Of a DNA stretch of 64,000 bases, positions 1-9,043 are shown one piece after another. Both the position numbers and the translations under genes were made by a program. The DNA lies in NCBI RefSeq assembly GCF_004209755.1, contig NZ_CP035913.1:2232001-2296000 (forward strand), in the 5' to 3' direction. Source of the stretch: Pseudoduganella lutea. Its GTDB lineage: Bacteria; Pseudomonadota; Gammaproteobacteria; Burkholderiales; Burkholderiaceae_D. Position 1 is the first letter of the stretch; each line of letters begins with the position of its first letter. The notes under the pieces are model-generated. The model was not told the origin of the DNA. It made no database searches and worked only from the letters and a program-made list of their open reading frames with translations.

Positions 1-2
1 CT

Positions 3-596
3 GTGCATGTACTGTTTTGGAAAGACATAACCGGAGATCTCGCGAAAGACGAGGAAGAATTTATAAAGTATTTCGGAAATTTTTTCGTTCAAACGGCTCA
101 ACCGCAAACTCATCCCGCAAATGGGAATCCCACTTTCACCATTGACGAAATGGAAATTGTCAGACACCCGGCATTTGCAGGAAAGAGCATACCGCGGAAA
201 AATATTCTAAAGTGGAGTACTGTCGTTGCTTCGCTAGGCGCACTGGGGCTAATGCTGACATTCTCGAAAGTACTTGGCCCCAACTCCGGCAATTGGACCC
301 CGTTAGCCATGCTATTATGCATGAGCGGGCTAGTATTGGCCATTATCTCAGAAGTACTATCAAAGAGAAAATTTGAGTATTTCCTTAGGGGCAAATACTA
401 TCTTGAGGCAAGCACGTCTGACCGAATTCACCTCAACAGCCTTACCGCAACATGTCCTTGGTGTGCGTCGAAAATGCACCTGCGTCACATTGGCCCGAAA
501 AACGGGGTTAAAGATGATATCTTTATATGCGAAAGAAATCCACGTCAGCACACGATCTTACTGGACCCGACAGTACTTCCAGAAATAAAAGATTGA
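3..596 (+). CDS. Two-TM membrane protein with C-terminal zinc-ribbon-like motif (possibly 5'-truncated)
   Basis: I do not recognise a named family. The reading frame is open to the window edge, so the GTG at base 3 may be internal and the gene may begin upstream. As read it has 197 residues. A soluble N-terminal part of about 65 residues is followed by two hydrophobic segments (about 70-90 and 98-118). A cytosolic-looking tail contains CPWC near residue 151 and a later ICERNPRQH stretch, which together could bind one zinc. The DNA is clearly AT-richer than the host genes that follow, which suggests acquired DNA. A hairpin with a T-tract lies just downstream. Function is unknown. Confidence 0.6.
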   Translation: MHVLFWKDITGDLAKDEEEFIKYFGNFFVQTAQPQTHPANGNPTFTIDEMEIVRHPAFAGKSIPRKNILKWSTVVASLGALGLMLTFSKVLGPNSGNWTPLAMLLCMSGLVLAIISEVLSKRKFEYFLRGKYYLEASTSDRIHLNSLTATCPWCASKMHLRHIGPKNGVKDDIFICERNPRQHTILLDPTVLPEIKD

Positions 597-966
597 TTAA
601 ATTCTGGTGCCTAATGCTGCTGTGAACTCGGCAGTGAAGCGCACAGGTAGCGCTTTTTCCTTCAAGTTTTCTGTCCACTGCTCCCCAGGGACGTGACCTG
701 TCCCGACAAAATACCCGTGCCGGCGCGCATCCTCACCGCTGCCTCGCCCAGCCCCGTTCCACCCATGCATGGCTTACCGCCCCGCGTTGGTGCGCCGGGG
801 TTCCGGCACCAGGGCTATACTGGCCTTGCCATGACCGGACGGCCAGAAGCTTCCGGCATTCCCGGCCCGCGCGGCGGGCATTCGGATTTCATGGCACATG
901 CGCCCGTTTTCGCGAGCGATATCGCCGCGGGAACGCTCTATTTACGATCACTCAGATAGGGACAAG
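597..966. other. Intergenic stretch without a convincing gene
   Basis: After the terminator at 637-658 the DNA returns to host-like high GC. An open frame at 693-959 has low-complexity, proline-rich content and no start signal, so I do not call it. A bulged hairpin lies at 788-811 (TGGTGC...GCACCA). The promoter of the following gene should be in the last 150 bp, but no convincing -35/-10 pair is visible. Confidence 0.5.
637..658 (+). terminator. Rho-independent terminator after the first gene
   Basis: A 6-bp stem AAGCGC/GCGCTT with a 7-nt loop runs into a T-tract about 40 nt after the stop codon of the first gene. Confidence 0.55.
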
Positions 967-1476
967 ATGAAACCAACCTGGATTATCACGGCCAACGCTG
1001 GCCGGGCACGCATCTTCGAACAAGCCACCTTGACCGAACCGCTGCAGGAAATCGAAGACATGGTCAGCCCCGGCGCCAAGCAGAGCATCTCGGAAGTCGT
1101 TACCGACCAGGCAGGCCCCACGGCCGCAGCCAAGAGCGGCCACAATATCAACAGCGGCAACCAGGCTCCCGGCATCGCGCACAATGCCAATTCGGGCGCA
1201 CCCAACAAGCAGTACCAGCCGGCCGTCACGCCTGCAGAGCAGGAAGCCGACCGCTTCGCCAAGGATATCTCCGCCTACCTGCTCAAGGCGAAGGAGGAAG
1301 GCCGCTTCGGGCAACTCGTCATTTCTGCATCGCCGCAGTTTCTGGGCACGCTGCGCTCGAACATCGATTCGAACCTGAAAGACCTGATCAAGTCCGAATT
1401 CAACAAGGACTACACGCACTTCAACGGTCCGCAGCTGCGCGAGCAGTTGCAGGCGCTGAAGGACAAGCAGGAATAA
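967..1476 (+). CDS. Host attachment family protein
   Basis: A 169-residue soluble protein of the family annotated as 'protein required for attachment to host cells', named from Agrobacterium work. The start MKPTWIITANAGRARIF is the typical N-terminus of that family: a beta strand followed by an NAGRARIF loop. The middle is glycine/asparagine rich and probably flexible (about residues 50-85). The end is a helical region containing LVISASPQFLGTLR. The ATG at 967 is preceded by AGGGA and is preferred over an upstream in-frame start at 898 that would add 23 unlikely residues. The biochemical role is not established. The fold is related to release-factor-like (baeRF) domains. Confidence 0.8.
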   Translation: MKPTWIITANAGRARIFEQATLTEPLQEIEDMVSPGAKQSISEVVTDQAGPTAAAKSGHNINSGNQAPGIAHNANSGAPNKQYQPAVTPAEQEADRFAKDISAYLLKAKEEGRFGQLVISASPQFLGTLRSNIDSNLKDLIKSEFNKDYTHFNGPQLREQLQALKDKQE

Positions 1477-1486
1477 GCTGGTTACC

Positions 1487-1507
1487 GCGGGCGCCAAGTG
1501 CGCCCGC
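1487..1507. terminator. Hairpin between convergent genes
   Basis: A perfect 8-bp stem GCGGGCGC/GCGCCCGC with a 5-nt loop lies 10 nt after the stop of the host-attachment gene. There is no T-tract, so it may be a weak or Rho-assisted terminator. The rest of the gap up to 1754 shows only short GC-rich repeats. Confidence 0.35.
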
Positions 1508-1754
1508 ATCGGCAGCGCACCTGTCATCCTGGCTTTGTGCAGATTAGCGCTGGCAGTCAGCATCGGGATTGGCCTTGTACCCTAAACCGATGCCGATGCC
1601 GATGCCCGGGCCACCGCCAACGCCAGCGCCTCCGACCTGCCACTCCCACGGTTATCCTTGCGTCGGCCTCTCCTGCCGGCCTCGCCCCAGTGCCGCGTGT
1701 CCGCGGTGAATCGTCGCGCCGGCCGGTACCGGTACCCGGTCGAACGCGCTGTAC

Positions 1755-3758
1755 CTATCTAGCCAACACGCCTGGCGGCGGCAGCCGGTACAGCCCTTCA
1801 CGGTACATCAGCGAAGGCAGCATCACGTGCGCCATCGCCTGGTCCACCTGGGCCTTCGTCGGCGTGCCGGCATCGCTGTCGAACGCCCCGGTAGCGGTAT
1901 CGTAACGGCCCAGCAGCGGGCTGCCGGAGGGGCGCAGGATCGTGGCGCTGCTGCCTTCCAGGTAGGCAAAGTAATTGTTGAACTGCAGGAGCGCACGCCC
2001 CGGCGACGTGCTGTCGCGCACCAGGTCGCGACCAATCATCGGGTGCTCGCTGGCCACACCCATCAGCGACAGCAGCGTGGGGCCCAGGTCGACCTGGCTG
2101 GCCATCGTGGTGATGCGCTTCGGCGTGATGTCCGCGCCCAGGATGAGGCCGGGGATGTGGAACTTCTTGACCGGCACGAGGGCGTTGCCGTACACGCGGT
2201 TGTCATGGTCGGCCACGATCAGGAACACCGTATCCTTCCAGTAGTCTTCCCGCTTCGCGGCGGCGATGAACTTGCCGAGCGCGAAGTCGGCGTATTTGAC
2301 GGCATTGTTGACCGTCTGCTTGTCGGCATCGTGCCGGGCGATTTTGCCGTCCGGGTACTCGAACGGCTCGTGGTTCGACGACGTGAAGATCAGGCTGAAG
2401 AATGGCTTGCCCTGCGCATGCAGCACGTTCAGGCGCTCGAGCGACTTGTCGAACAGGTCTTCGTCGGATGCGCCCCAGCTGCCCGTGAATTTCGGCTTCA
2501 TCTGCTTGCGGTCGACGATCTTCTGGAAGCCGTTACCCGTAAAGAAGCTGCGCATATTGTCGAAATGCGCCTCGCCGCCGTAGACGAATTCCGTGTGATA
2601 GCCCTGCTGCCCCAGCCCGGCCGCCAGCGTGTAGAAATTCGTTTGCGACAGCGACAGCTTGACCACGCTGCGCGCGGGCGTGGGCGCATAGCCCGCCACC
2701 ACCGCCTCGATGCCGCGCACCGAGCGGGTACCGGTCGCATACAACTGCTCGAACCACCAGCCTTCGCCCTTGAGCTTTTCCAGCTCGGGCGTCAGCGGCA
2801 GGCCGCCCAGCGATGCCACGAATGTGGCACCCAGGCTCTCCTCCAGCACGATCACCAGGTTCAACGGCCGTTCGCGGCGGATCGCCGGCTCCTGGACATG
2901 TAGCGTAGGCAGCGCCGGATCCTTGAACTGGTAGCCCCGCAGCCATGGCACCGACCTTACTTCAGCCAGCACGCGGCCGCGGTCCATGTCGCCATAGATT
3001 TCCGACGAGGTTTTCTCCTCCATCATCGATGCCACGCCTTCCAGCACCGACCACGGCGAATTGATGATCAGCGAATTGACCATTGCATCGCTCGTCAGCG
3101 CGAACAGCGCCGCGTTGGCCGGGCGGTGCGCGGTGGTGGAGCGGATCTGCATGACGACGGCCAGCACGATCAGCGGCCACGTCAGCAGCAGTTTCCTGGC
3201 CCGCCACATCGTGATGCCTGCAGCGCCCGCCCGCAGCAGGCGGTGGATCGCCACGCCCAGCACCACCGTGCCCGCCATGCCGAGCAGCACGGCGGTGCGA
3301 AAGCCGTTCCACAACGTGGCGCACACCTCGACGGGATCGGACAGGTATTCGACGAACAGGCGGTTCGGGCGCACGTCGTACTGCATCACGAACTGCGGCG
3401 TGGACAGTTCCATGAACACGACGAATACCAGCGCCACCGTTGCCCATGTCAATGTCACACCGCGCCACAGTGCGGCCAGCGGGCGGTAGGCCAGCAGCGG
3501 TGCCAGCAGCAAAGGGATCGCCAGCAGGTAGCCAAGCAGGATCAGGTCGGCACGGACGCCTTGCAGCAACATCTGCACGGGAATGCCTTCGGCGACCACG
3601 CGCGGCCACTGCCAGGCCATCAGGCCGATGCGCGATAGCGACAGCACGGCCAGGCCAATGATCAGCATGCGCAGCAGGATCGCATAGGGCCCGGCCCAGG
3701 AAAAGCGTTGCAACGGCCGGGTTGCCAGCTCGTGCAGGATGGGATTCTTTCTAAACAT
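1755..3758 (-). CDS. LTA synthase-like membrane sulfatase / phosphoglycerol transferase
   Basis: An inner-membrane protein with about five N-terminal transmembrane helices (residues 15-230) and a periplasmic sulfatase-fold domain. Family features are visible: a metal-binding start IVLEESLGATF, a TGTRSVRGIEA segment supplying the nucleophilic threonine, FTSSNHEPFEYP, and the distal LIVADHDNRVYG with metal-binding Asp and His. Gram-negative members transfer phosphoglycerol-type groups to periplasmic glucans or other envelope glycans; the substrate cannot be read here. I chose the start at MFRKNPIL (preceded by GGGAAAA). An in-frame ATG at 3800 would add 14 residues without a better ribosome site. 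It is divergent from the permease-kinase gene. Confidence 0.8.
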   Translation of the reverse strand: MFRKNPILHELATRPLQRFSWAGPYAILLRMLIIGLAVLSLSRIGLMAWQWPRVVAEGIPVQMLLQGVRADLILLGYLLAIPLLLAPLLAYRPLAALWRGVTLTWATVALVFVVFMELSTPQFVMQYDVRPNRLFVEYLSDPVEVCATLWNGFRTAVLLGMAGTVVLGVAIHRLLRAGAAGITMWRARKLLLTWPLIVLAVVMQIRSTTAHRPANAALFALTSDAMVNSLIINSPWSVLEGVASMMEEKTSSEIYGDMDRGRVLAEVRSVPWLRGYQFKDPALPTLHVQEPAIRRERPLNLVIVLEESLGATFVASLGGLPLTPELEKLKGEGWWFEQLYATGTRSVRGIEAVVAGYAPTPARSVVKLSLSQTNFYTLAAGLGQQGYHTEFVYGGEAHFDNMRSFFTGNGFQKIVDRKQMKPKFTGSWGASDEDLFDKSLERLNVLHAQGKPFFSLIFTSSNHEPFEYPDGKIARHDADKQTVNNAVKYADFALGKFIAAAKREDYWKDTVFLIVADHDNRVYGNALVPVKKFHIPGLILGADITPKRITTMASQVDLGPTLLSLMGVASEHPMIGRDLVRDSTSPGRALLQFNNYFAYLEGSSATILRPSGSPLLGRYDTATGAFDSDAGTPTKAQVDQAMAHVMLPSLMYREGLYRLPPPGVLAR

Positions 3759-3965
3759 TGACTTTTCCCACGAGAACTTTTTTGAATGGCGGTCGGCCAT
3801 TCTACGCTCGTGGTAGCGCTAATTTCAATTGAATAGTGACTCGAATCATGCAACGGCTGAGCGGGCAAAGTTCTTGCATATCAGATAGTTATGCGTACCG
3901 CCCCGCGCGCCATCCCGGCGCGCAGCCTTCCTGCCGCCCTAAATTGGGGCACCGATACTGCCACG

Positions 3966-6900
3966 ATGACGACTGCCGCACCAAAACAGAGCACGCATGC
4001 GGAAAGCGAGCCGCCACAGCGCATCATCAAGATCCGCCGCGACTACAACACGTGGGTAGCGAACGAAACGATCGAGGATTACGCGTTGCGCTACACGCCA
4101 CGGTCGTTCCGCAAGTGGTCGGTGTTCCGCGTGTCGAACACGGCGTTCGGCGCGATCTCGTTCCTCGTGCTCGAAGCGATCGGCGGCACCATCGCCGTCA
4201 ACTACGGCTTTGTGAACGCGTTCTGGGCGATCCTCACCGTGGGCCTGATCATTTTTCTCACCGGCCTGCCGATCAGCTACTACGCGGCCCGCCACGGCGT
4301 GGACATGGACCTGCTCACGCGCGGCGCCGGTTTCGGCTACATCGGCTCGACCATTTCATCGTTCGTCTACGCATCGTTCACGTTCATCCTGTTCGCGCTG
4401 GAAGCGGCGATCATGGCCTATGCGCTGGAGCTGTATTTCCACCTGCCGCTGTATCTCGGCTACCTGGCCAGCGCGCTCGTCGTGATCCCGCTCGTCACGC
4501 ATGGGGTCACGCTGATCAGCCGCATCCAGATGATCAGCCAGCCCGTCTGGCTGGTGCTGCTGGCGCTGCCGTTCATCGCCATCCTGCACAAGCAGCCCGA
4601 ACTCATGGGCGAACTCGCGCACTTCACCGGGCAATCGCCCGCCAACGGCGGCTTCAACATGCTGATGTTCGGTGCCGCCACGGCCGTGGGCGTGGCGCTG
4701 ATCACGCAGATCGGCGAACAGGTCGACTTCCTGCGCTTCATGCCGGAGCAGACTAGGGAAAACCGCTGGCGCTGGCACCTGGGCGTGCTGGCCGCCGGGC
4801 CAGGGTGGATCGTGCTCGGCATGCTGAAAATGCTGGGCGGCGCCCTGCTTGCACTGCTGGCGATCAAGGGCGGCGCATCGCTGGCCGAGGCGGTGAACCC
4901 GAACCGCATGTACCTCGCGGGCTTTTCCGAAGTGTTCGCCAACCCCACACTGGCCGTGCTGGCCACCGCGCTGTTCGTCATCATCTCGCAGGTGAAGATC
5001 AACATGACCAACGCCTACGCCGGTTCGCTGGCCTGGTCGAACTTCTTCGCGCGTCTCACGCACAGCCACCCGGGCCGCGTGGTGTGGGCCGTGTTCAACG
5101 CGCTGATCGCCGTACTGCTGATGGAACTCGACGTGTTCCAGGCCCTGGACCAGGTGCTCGGCCTGTATTCGAACATCGCCATCGCGTGGATCACGGCCGT
5201 CGTGGCGGATCTCGTCGTCAACAAGCCGCTGGGCCTGTCCCCGCCGGGCATCGAGTTTCGCCGCGCCTACCTGTACGACATCAACCCGGTCGGCGTGGGC
5301 GCGATGGTGCTGGCATCCGTGCTGTCCGTCGCGGCTTTCACGGGCCTGTTCGGCGCGCAGGCGCAGGCTTTTTCCGCCTTCATCGCGCTCGGCACCGCGC
5401 TTGTCGCATCGCCGCTGATCGCCTGGGCCACGGGTGGCCGCTATTACCTGTCACGCCCTGCGCACGGTTGGGGCGACGCGGTGACAAAGGTATGCTGCAT
5501 CTGCGAAAAGGAATACGAGACGGAAGACATGGCGCACTGCCCCGCCTACCAGGGGCCGATCTGCTCGCTGTGCTGCTGCCTCGATGCCCGCTGCGACGAT
5601 GCCTGCAAGCCGCACGCGCGTTTCGCGCACCAGTGGGAAGGCGCAATGAAAAAGCTGCTGCCGGCATCGATGTGGCCCTACATGACGAGCGGCCTCGGTC
5701 ACTACCTGGTGCTGATGGTGGTGACGGTGCTGTTCACCGGCGCCCTGCTCGGCCTGTTGTACGTGCACGAGGAGAACGCGCTGGGCGTGGCCGGCGCCTC
5801 GCTGCTGCCGGCACTGCGGCTGGCCTACCTGAAGATCTTCGCGGCGCTGTTGCTGGTCAGCGGCATCGTCGCGTGGTGGCTCGTGCTCACGGGCGCCAGC
5901 CGGCGCGTGGCCCAGGAAGAATCGAACCGGCAAACGAGCTTGCTGCAACGCGAGATCGAACTGCATGGCCGCACGGACGCCGCGCTGCAGCTGGCGAAAA
6001 AGCAGGCCGACGCGGCGAACCAGGCCAAGAGCCGCTACATCGCCGGCATCAGCCACGAGATCCGCACGCCGCTGAACAGCATCCTCGGCTACGCGCAGCT
6101 GCTGGACAACGATCCCGCGATGCCCGCGCACCGGCAGGGGGCGATCCGCGTCATCCGCGGCAGCGGCGAACACCTGCTGTCGCTGATCGAGGGCACGCTG
6201 GACATCGCCCGCATTGAAGGCGGCAAGTTCAGCTTCGATATCCGCGCGCTCGATTTCCATGATTTCATCGGCCAGCTCGTGCGCATGTTCGAGCAGCAGG
6301 CGGCCGCCAAGGGCCTGGTGTTCCGTTATGAGCCGGCAGGAGAATTGCCGCTCGTCGTGCGCGCCGACCGCAAGCGGCTGGGCCAGATCCTCATCAACAT
6401 CCTCGGCAACGCCGTGAAATTCACGGGGCACGGCACCGTCACGTTCCGCGTGCGCCACGCACGCGACCTCGCCACGTTCCACATCGAAGACACGGGGCCC
6501 GGCATCCTGCCCGACGAAGCCGAGCGCATCTTCGAACCCTTTTCACGGGGCAGCGCAGCCAATGGTCCCGGCGCGGCGCCGGGTACGGGCCTGGGCCTGC
6601 CGATCAGCAAGATGCTGACGCAGATGATGGGCGGCGAGCTCACGCTCGACAGCACGCCTGGCGCCGGCAGCACGTTCCGCATCCTGCTGCGGCTGCCGCG
6701 CGTGCATGGCGCTACGCCGGCCACGGCGCGCGGCCCCGCGCCGGTCGGCTACGCGGGCGCGCGCCGCAGGATCCTCGTCGTCGACAACGAGCAGGTCGAC
6801 CGCGAACTGCTGGTCAACATCCTCGCGCCGCTGGGGTTTGAAACGGCGCAGGCCCAATCCGGCCACGAGTGCCTGGAACGCTACCGGGCATGGGCGCCGG

Positions 6901-7397
6901 ACCTGATCCTGATGGACCTGGCCATGCCCGGCATCGACGGGTGGGAAGCAAGCCGCATCATCCGCCATGAGCACCGCTCGCCCGTGCCGATCCTGATCGT
7001 CTCGGCCAATGCGTACGACAAGGCGCTGGACAATCCGGCCGGCATCGCCACCGAGGATTTCATCGTCAAGCCGGTCAATGTGGCCGAACTGCTGGACCGC
7101 ATCGGCCGGCGTCTCGGGCTCGAATGGATCGTGCATGCGCAAGCACCGGCCTCGGCGCCGCCGGCCCCGCCGCCGCCGATGCGCCTGCCGCCAGCCGCCG
7201 AGCTGGACGCACTGCGCGGGCAGATCGCCGCTGGCTACGTGCGCGGTATCCGCGCCCGGCTGGACGACATCGCCGCGCTTGGCCCCGATTACGACGCCTT
7301 CGTCGCGGCGATGCGCGGCCACGCCGCCCGCTTCGACCTGGAGGCGATGTCACGATTCCTGGAACAGGGAGAACACCATGTCAATCAAAGCACCTGA
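3966..7397 (+). CDS. NCS1-type permease fused to a hybrid histidine kinase
   Basis: A protein of about 1143 residues combining transport-like and signalling parts. Residues about 60-490 are a multi-helix membrane domain of the NCS1 cytosine/purine permease type (ISYYAARHGVDMDLLTRGAGFGYIG is diagnostic in parts). A ten-cysteine cluster follows (about 510-545), then one or two more helices. The kinase core comes next: the H-box ISHEIRTPLN with His near 697, the N-box near 811, DTGPGI, and GTGLGLPIS. A receiver domain has phosphoacceptor Asp984 in LILMDLAMPG. The gene overlaps the next response regulator by 20 nt and faces the urea importer operon, so it probably senses urea or a related nitrogen compound and signals to that regulator (inference). 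An ATG at 3966 is preferred; 3891 is an upstream alternative. Neither has a strong Shine-Dalgarno. Confidence 0.85.
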   Translation: MTTAAPKQSTHAESEPPQRIIKIRRDYNTWVANETIEDYALRYTPRSFRKWSVFRVSNTAFGAISFLVLEAIGGTIAVNYGFVNAFWAILTVGLIIFLTGLPISYYAARHGVDMDLLTRGAGFGYIGSTISSFVYASFTFILFALEAAIMAYALELYFHLPLYLGYLASALVVIPLVTHGVTLISRIQMISQPVWLVLLALPFIAILHKQPELMGELAHFTGQSPANGGFNMLMFGAATAVGVALITQIGEQVDFLRFMPEQTRENRWRWHLGVLAAGPGWIVLGMLKMLGGALLALLAIKGGASLAEAVNPNRMYLAGFSEVFANPTLAVLATALFVIISQVKINMTNAYAGSLAWSNFFARLTHSHPGRVVWAVFNALIAVLLMELDVFQALDQVLGLYSNIAIAWITAVVADLVVNKPLGLSPPGIEFRRAYLYDINPVGVGAMVLASVLSVAAFTGLFGAQAQAFSAFIALGTALVASPLIAWATGGRYYLSRPAHGWGDAVTKVCCICEKEYETEDMAHCPAYQGPICSLCCCLDARCDDACKPHARFAHQWEGAMKKLLPASMWPYMTSGLGHYLVLMVVTVLFTGALLGLLYVHEENALGVAGASLLPALRLAYLKIFAALLLVSGIVAWWLVLTGASRRVAQEESNRQTSLLQREIELHGRTDAALQLAKKQADAANQAKSRYIAGISHEIRTPLNSILGYAQLLDNDPAMPAHRQGAIRVIRGSGEHLLSLIEGTLDIARIEGGKFSFDIRALDFHDFIGQLVRMFEQQAAAKGLVFRYEPAGELPLVVRADRKRLGQILINILGNAVKFTGHGTVTFRVRHARDLATFHIEDTGPGILPDEAERIFEPFSRGSAANGPGAAPGTGLGLPISKMLTQMMGGELTLDSTPGAGSTFRILLRLPRVHGATPATARGPAPVGYAGARRRILVVDNEQVDRELLVNILAPLGFETAQAQSGHECLERYRAWAPDLILMDLAMPGIDGWEASRIIRHEHRSPVPILIVSANAYDKALDNPAGIATEDFIVKPVNVAELLDRIGRRLGLEWIVHAQAPASAPPAPPPPMRLPPAAELDALRGQIAAGYVRGIRARLDDIAALGPDYDAFVAAMRGHAARFDLEAMSRFLEQGEHHVNQST

Positions 7398-8304
7398 CCG
7401 CCATGCAAGCCACGTCGTATTGATCGTCGACGACGTGCCGGAAAACCTGGCCGTGCTGCACGACGCGCTCGACGAAGCGGGTTTTACCGTCCTCGTCGCC
7501 AACAATGGCGCGGCCGCGCTGGAACGCGCCCGGCACCTCGTGCCGGACATCATCCTGCTCGATGCGGTGATGCCCGGCATGGATGGCTTCGAAGTGTGCC
7601 GCCACCTGCGTGCCGACATGGTCACGCGGGCGATCCCGATCGTCTTCATGACGGGCCTCACGGAACCCGAGCACGTGGTGGCCGCGTTCGACGCCGGCGG
7701 CACCGACTATGTCACGAAACCGGTGCGCCAGAGCGAAGTGCTGGCGCGCATCGGCGCCCACCTGCAAACGGCGCGGCTGATGAACCAGGCGCGCAGCGCG
7801 CTCGATGCGTTCGGCAACGCGATGCTGGCCGTCACGCCGCACAACGGCCGGATCGTGTGGCAGACACCGCTGGCGCGGCAGTGGATGGGCCAGTATTTCG
7901 AACCCGCCGACGCCACGCCACCGGTGCTCGGCGCCTGGCTGGCAGGTGACAAGACCGTGCCGCTGACGGTCATCCGCGGCGCCGCGCGGCTCGTGTTCAC
8001 GGCCGCGGATCTCGGCAGCGAGCAATGGATGATCGTGCTGCGCGAGGAATCCGATACCGCGCGGATACAGGCCCTGATGGCCCTGCTGAAACTCACGCAG
8101 CGCGAATCCGAGGTGCTGCACTGGGTCATGATGGGCAAGACGAACAAGGATATCGGCGACATCCTCGGCACCAGCCCGCGTACCGTCAACAAGCACCTGG
8201 AACACGTGTTTCACAAGCTGGGCGTGGAGACGCGCACGGCCGCCGCCGCGCTGGCGCTGAACCGGATGCGGGCCAGCTCGCCGGCGGTGGTGGAAGCAGT
8301 GTGA
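7378..8304 (+). CDS. LuxR-type response regulator
   Basis: A 308-residue DNA-binding response regulator. The receiver domain (residues 12-130) has the acidic pair DD at 18-19, phosphoacceptor Asp62 in LLDAVMPGMDG and Lys in TKPV. A central segment follows, then a C-terminal LuxR helix-turn-helix (about 240-295: LTQRESEVL, TVNKHLEHVFHKLGV). The ATG at 7378 has AGGGAG 6 nt upstream and lies inside the end of the permease-kinase gene, so the two are translationally coupled and almost certainly a cognate pair. The likely target is the convergent porin-urt transcription unit (inference). Confidence 0.9.
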   Translation: MSIKAPDRHASHVVLIVDDVPENLAVLHDALDEAGFTVLVANNGAAALERARHLVPDIILLDAVMPGMDGFEVCRHLRADMVTRAIPIVFMTGLTEPEHVVAAFDAGGTDYVTKPVRQSEVLARIGAHLQTARLMNQARSALDAFGNAMLAVTPHNGRIVWQTPLARQWMGQYFEPADATPPVLGAWLAGDKTVPLTVIRGAARLVFTAADLGSEQWMIVLREESDTARIQALMALLKLTQRESEVLHWVMMGKTNKDIGDILGTSPRTVNKHLEHVFHKLGVETRTAAAALALNRMRASSPAVVEAV

Positions 8305-8322
8305 GTCACCGCGCCGGTCGCC

Positions 8323-9021
8323 TTACACCGCCAGGTGCCGCCGCACATGCTCCCCACCCATCTCGGCCGCATCCCCGCTGGCCACCACCTCCCCGCGTGA
8401 CATGACGACGAACTTGTCCGCCAGCTCGTGCGCGAAATCGAAATACTGCTCGCACAGCAGGATGCCGATATCGCCCCGCTCGCGCAGCATCCGGATCACG
8501 CGCCCGATATCCTTGATGATCGATGGCTGGATGCCTTCGGTGGGCTCGTCCAGGATGATCAGCCCCGGCTTTTGCAGCATCGCCCGGGCGATCGCCAGCT
8601 GCTGCTGCTGCCCGCCGGACAGGTCGCCGCCGCGCCGGTGCTTCATTTCCTTCAGCACCGGGAACAGTTCATAGACTTCGCCGCTGATGACGGAAGCCTC
8701 GCGTGATGACAGCGTGGCCATCCCCATGGTCAGGTTTTCCTCCACGGTGAGCCTCGCGAAGATCTCGCGGCCCTGCGGCACGTAGGCGATGCCCGCCTTT
8801 GCCCGCTGGTGGGGTTTCAGCTTCGTGATGTCGCGCCCATTCCAGCTCACCTTGCCGCGCGCGACGGGCAGCACGCCCATCAGGCATTTCAGCAGCGTGG
8901 TCTTGCCGACGCCGTTGCGGCCCAGCAGCGCCATGCACTGGCCCTTTTCCACCGCCAGCGACACGCCCCGCAGCGTGTGCGAGGAGCCGTAGTACTGGTT
9001 CACATGTTCGACCTGCAGCAT
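8323..9021 (-). CDS. urtE: Urea ABC transporter, ATP-binding protein UrtE
   Basis: A 232-residue ATPase subunit of the branched-chain-amino-acid-type ABC family specialised for urea. Walker A GRNGVGKTT, signature LSGGQQQQLAIARA and Walker B LIILDEPTEGIQPS are intact. The EPTEGIQPS form and the position as last gene of urtABCDE identify it as UrtE, not LivF. The start is taken at MLQVEHVNQYYG, preceded by AAGG; an earlier in-frame ATG 33 nt upstream has a less usual N-terminus. It ends only 18 bp from the convergent response regulator. Confidence 0.93.
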   Translation of the reverse strand: MLQVEHVNQYYGSSHTLRGVSLAVEKGQCMALLGRNGVGKTTLLKCLMGVLPVARGKVSWNGRDITKLKPHQRAKAGIAYVPQGREIFARLTVEENLTMGMATLSSREASVISGEVYELFPVLKEMKHRRGGDLSGGQQQQLAIARAMLQKPGLIILDEPTEGIQPSIIKDIGRVIRMLRERGDIGILLCEQYFDFAHELADKFVVMSRGEVVASGDAAEMGGEHVRRHLAV

Positions 9022-9043
9022 AGTTTTACCTTTACCTTCCCGC

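Noticed and set aside
693..959. 88-codon frame before the host-attachment gene
   Set aside because: Proline/glycine-rich, no ribosome site, spans a hairpin, no family resemblance.
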